7,120 nucleotides of DNA from positions 1-7,120 of the forward strand of contig JASHSR010000459.1 in the NCBI GenBank assembly GCA_030038645.1, in the 5' to 3' direction. This document shows, piece after piece, positions 6,975 through 7,120 of this stretch. Under the pieces are notes generated by a model. That model had not been told where the DNA came from. It searched no databases and saw only the letters and a program-made list of their open reading frames with translations. Every line of letters starts with the position of its first letter. Within the stretch, counting starts at the first letter, position 1. Both the position numbers and the translations under genes were made by a program. Origin of the DNA: Gammaproteobacteria bacterium (GTDB lineage: Bacteria > Pseudomonadota > Gammaproteobacteria > Steroidobacterales > Steroidobacteraceae).

Positions 6975-7120
6975 GACTTCCTGTGTCAACCCCCGGAGGT
7001 GTGAGTCGCCAAGAAGGGCCTGGCGCCGTTGTGCTGAGTGGGCTGATAGAGGGATTTGTCGCCCCAGATGCGCCACAGCACGCGCGTCCGACCGCGCGCG
7101 CTCCCGCGCCGGAGCCGGCA
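6975..7120. other. Segment downstream of leuS without an identified gene
   Basis: These 146 bases contain no recognisable lptE start, no lipoprotein signal sequence on the plus strand and no hairpin followed by a T-run that would mark an intrinsic terminator for the operon. The first half (to about 7070) is less GC-rich than the flanking genes, and the right end (7081-7120) is extremely GC-rich. The only coding candidate is the minus-strand frame listed separately. Confidence 0.5.
6986..7120 (-). CDS. Possible 3' end of an unidentified minus-strand gene, running off the right edge
   Basis: A minus-strand frame is open from the right edge for 44 codons and ends in TGA at 6988-6986. Its visible protein begins with an Arg-rich stretch, then contains LWRIWGDKSLYQP and ends in LATHTSGG. 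I do not recognise it. Support is codon bias: 38 of 44 codons end in G or C, against 29 of 50 in the competing plus-strand frame through the same bases. If real, it converges on leuS with an 11-base gap between the two stops. It could instead be the margin of a mobile element, or a chance open frame in GC-rich DNA. No start, domain or known motif can be seen, so no function is offered. Confidence 0.3.
   Translation of the reverse strand, partial: CRLRRGSARGRTRVLWRIWGDKSLYQPTQHNGARPFLATHTSGG

Noticed and set aside
4278..7076. 932-codon open frame on the minus strand across leuS
   Set aside because: It is an antisense shadow of a complete leuS, with low-complexity Arg/Ala/Leu/His composition and no recognisable domain.
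6971..7120. Plus-strand frame starting at an ATGA overlap with the leuS stop, open for 50 codons to the right edge
   Set aside because: The overlap is suggestive of coupling, but only 29 of 50 codons end in G or C, unlike every real gene here, and the protein has no signal peptide or lipobox as LptE would. The minus-strand frame is favoured, though neither is certain.
7081..7120. Alternating GC-rich tract that might be a hairpin terminator or repeat
   Set aside because: The GCGCGC runs do not make a clean stem followed by T residues, and similar tracts occur inside the genes of this window.
1..7120. tRNA genes, CRISPR arrays, long repeats, toxin-antitoxin or defence genes
   Set aside because: I saw none on reading both strands; almost all of the window is accounted for by the five housekeeping genes.

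Overview
This window looks like a conserved housekeeping block from a high-GC gammaproteobacterium, or a close proteobacterial relative. The evidence is the order ybeY – corC/ybeX – lnt – leuS, the strong G/C bias at third codon positions, and close protein resemblance to the Escherichia coli and Pseudomonas versions recalled from knowledge. No database search was possible, so the lineage below class level is not resolved.

Layout. All four complete genes and the partial first gene read on the + strand. Bases 3-377 are the C-terminal part of ybeY (rRNA maturation endoribonuclease), whose start lies off the left edge. Its stop codon abuts the ATG of corC/ybeX (378-1259), which encodes a soluble protein with paired CBS domains. 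The corC stop overlaps the GTG start of lnt (1256-2797), the apolipoprotein N-acyltransferase. After a 51-base gap with a clear ribosome binding site comes a DegP/HtrA-type serine protease with two PDZ domains (2849-4327). Thirteen bases later leuS (leucyl-tRNA synthetase) begins and runs from 4341 to 6974. The last 146 bases hold no confidently identified gene. They do contain an open minus-strand frame with high GC3 that enters from the right edge and stops at 6986.

How the genes fit together. The tight spacing suggests one co-directional transcription unit. It mixes RNA and translation functions (YbeY, LeuRS) with envelope functions (CorC, Lnt, periplasmic protease). The ybeY-corC-lnt core is a classic arrangement. 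The less standard element is the DegP-like protease between lnt and leuS. Its signal peptide ends in a lipobox-like sequence, so it could be a lipoprotein that is itself a substrate of the neighbouring Lnt. That is a hypothesis only.

I found no convincing novel system. The points most worth a second look are the possible lipoprotein form of the protease, the unexplained segment just after leuS where lptE would often be expected, and the TMSKS variant of the LeuRS signature motif. Several very long open frames on the minus strand are shadows of the real genes, a usual result of high GC content.
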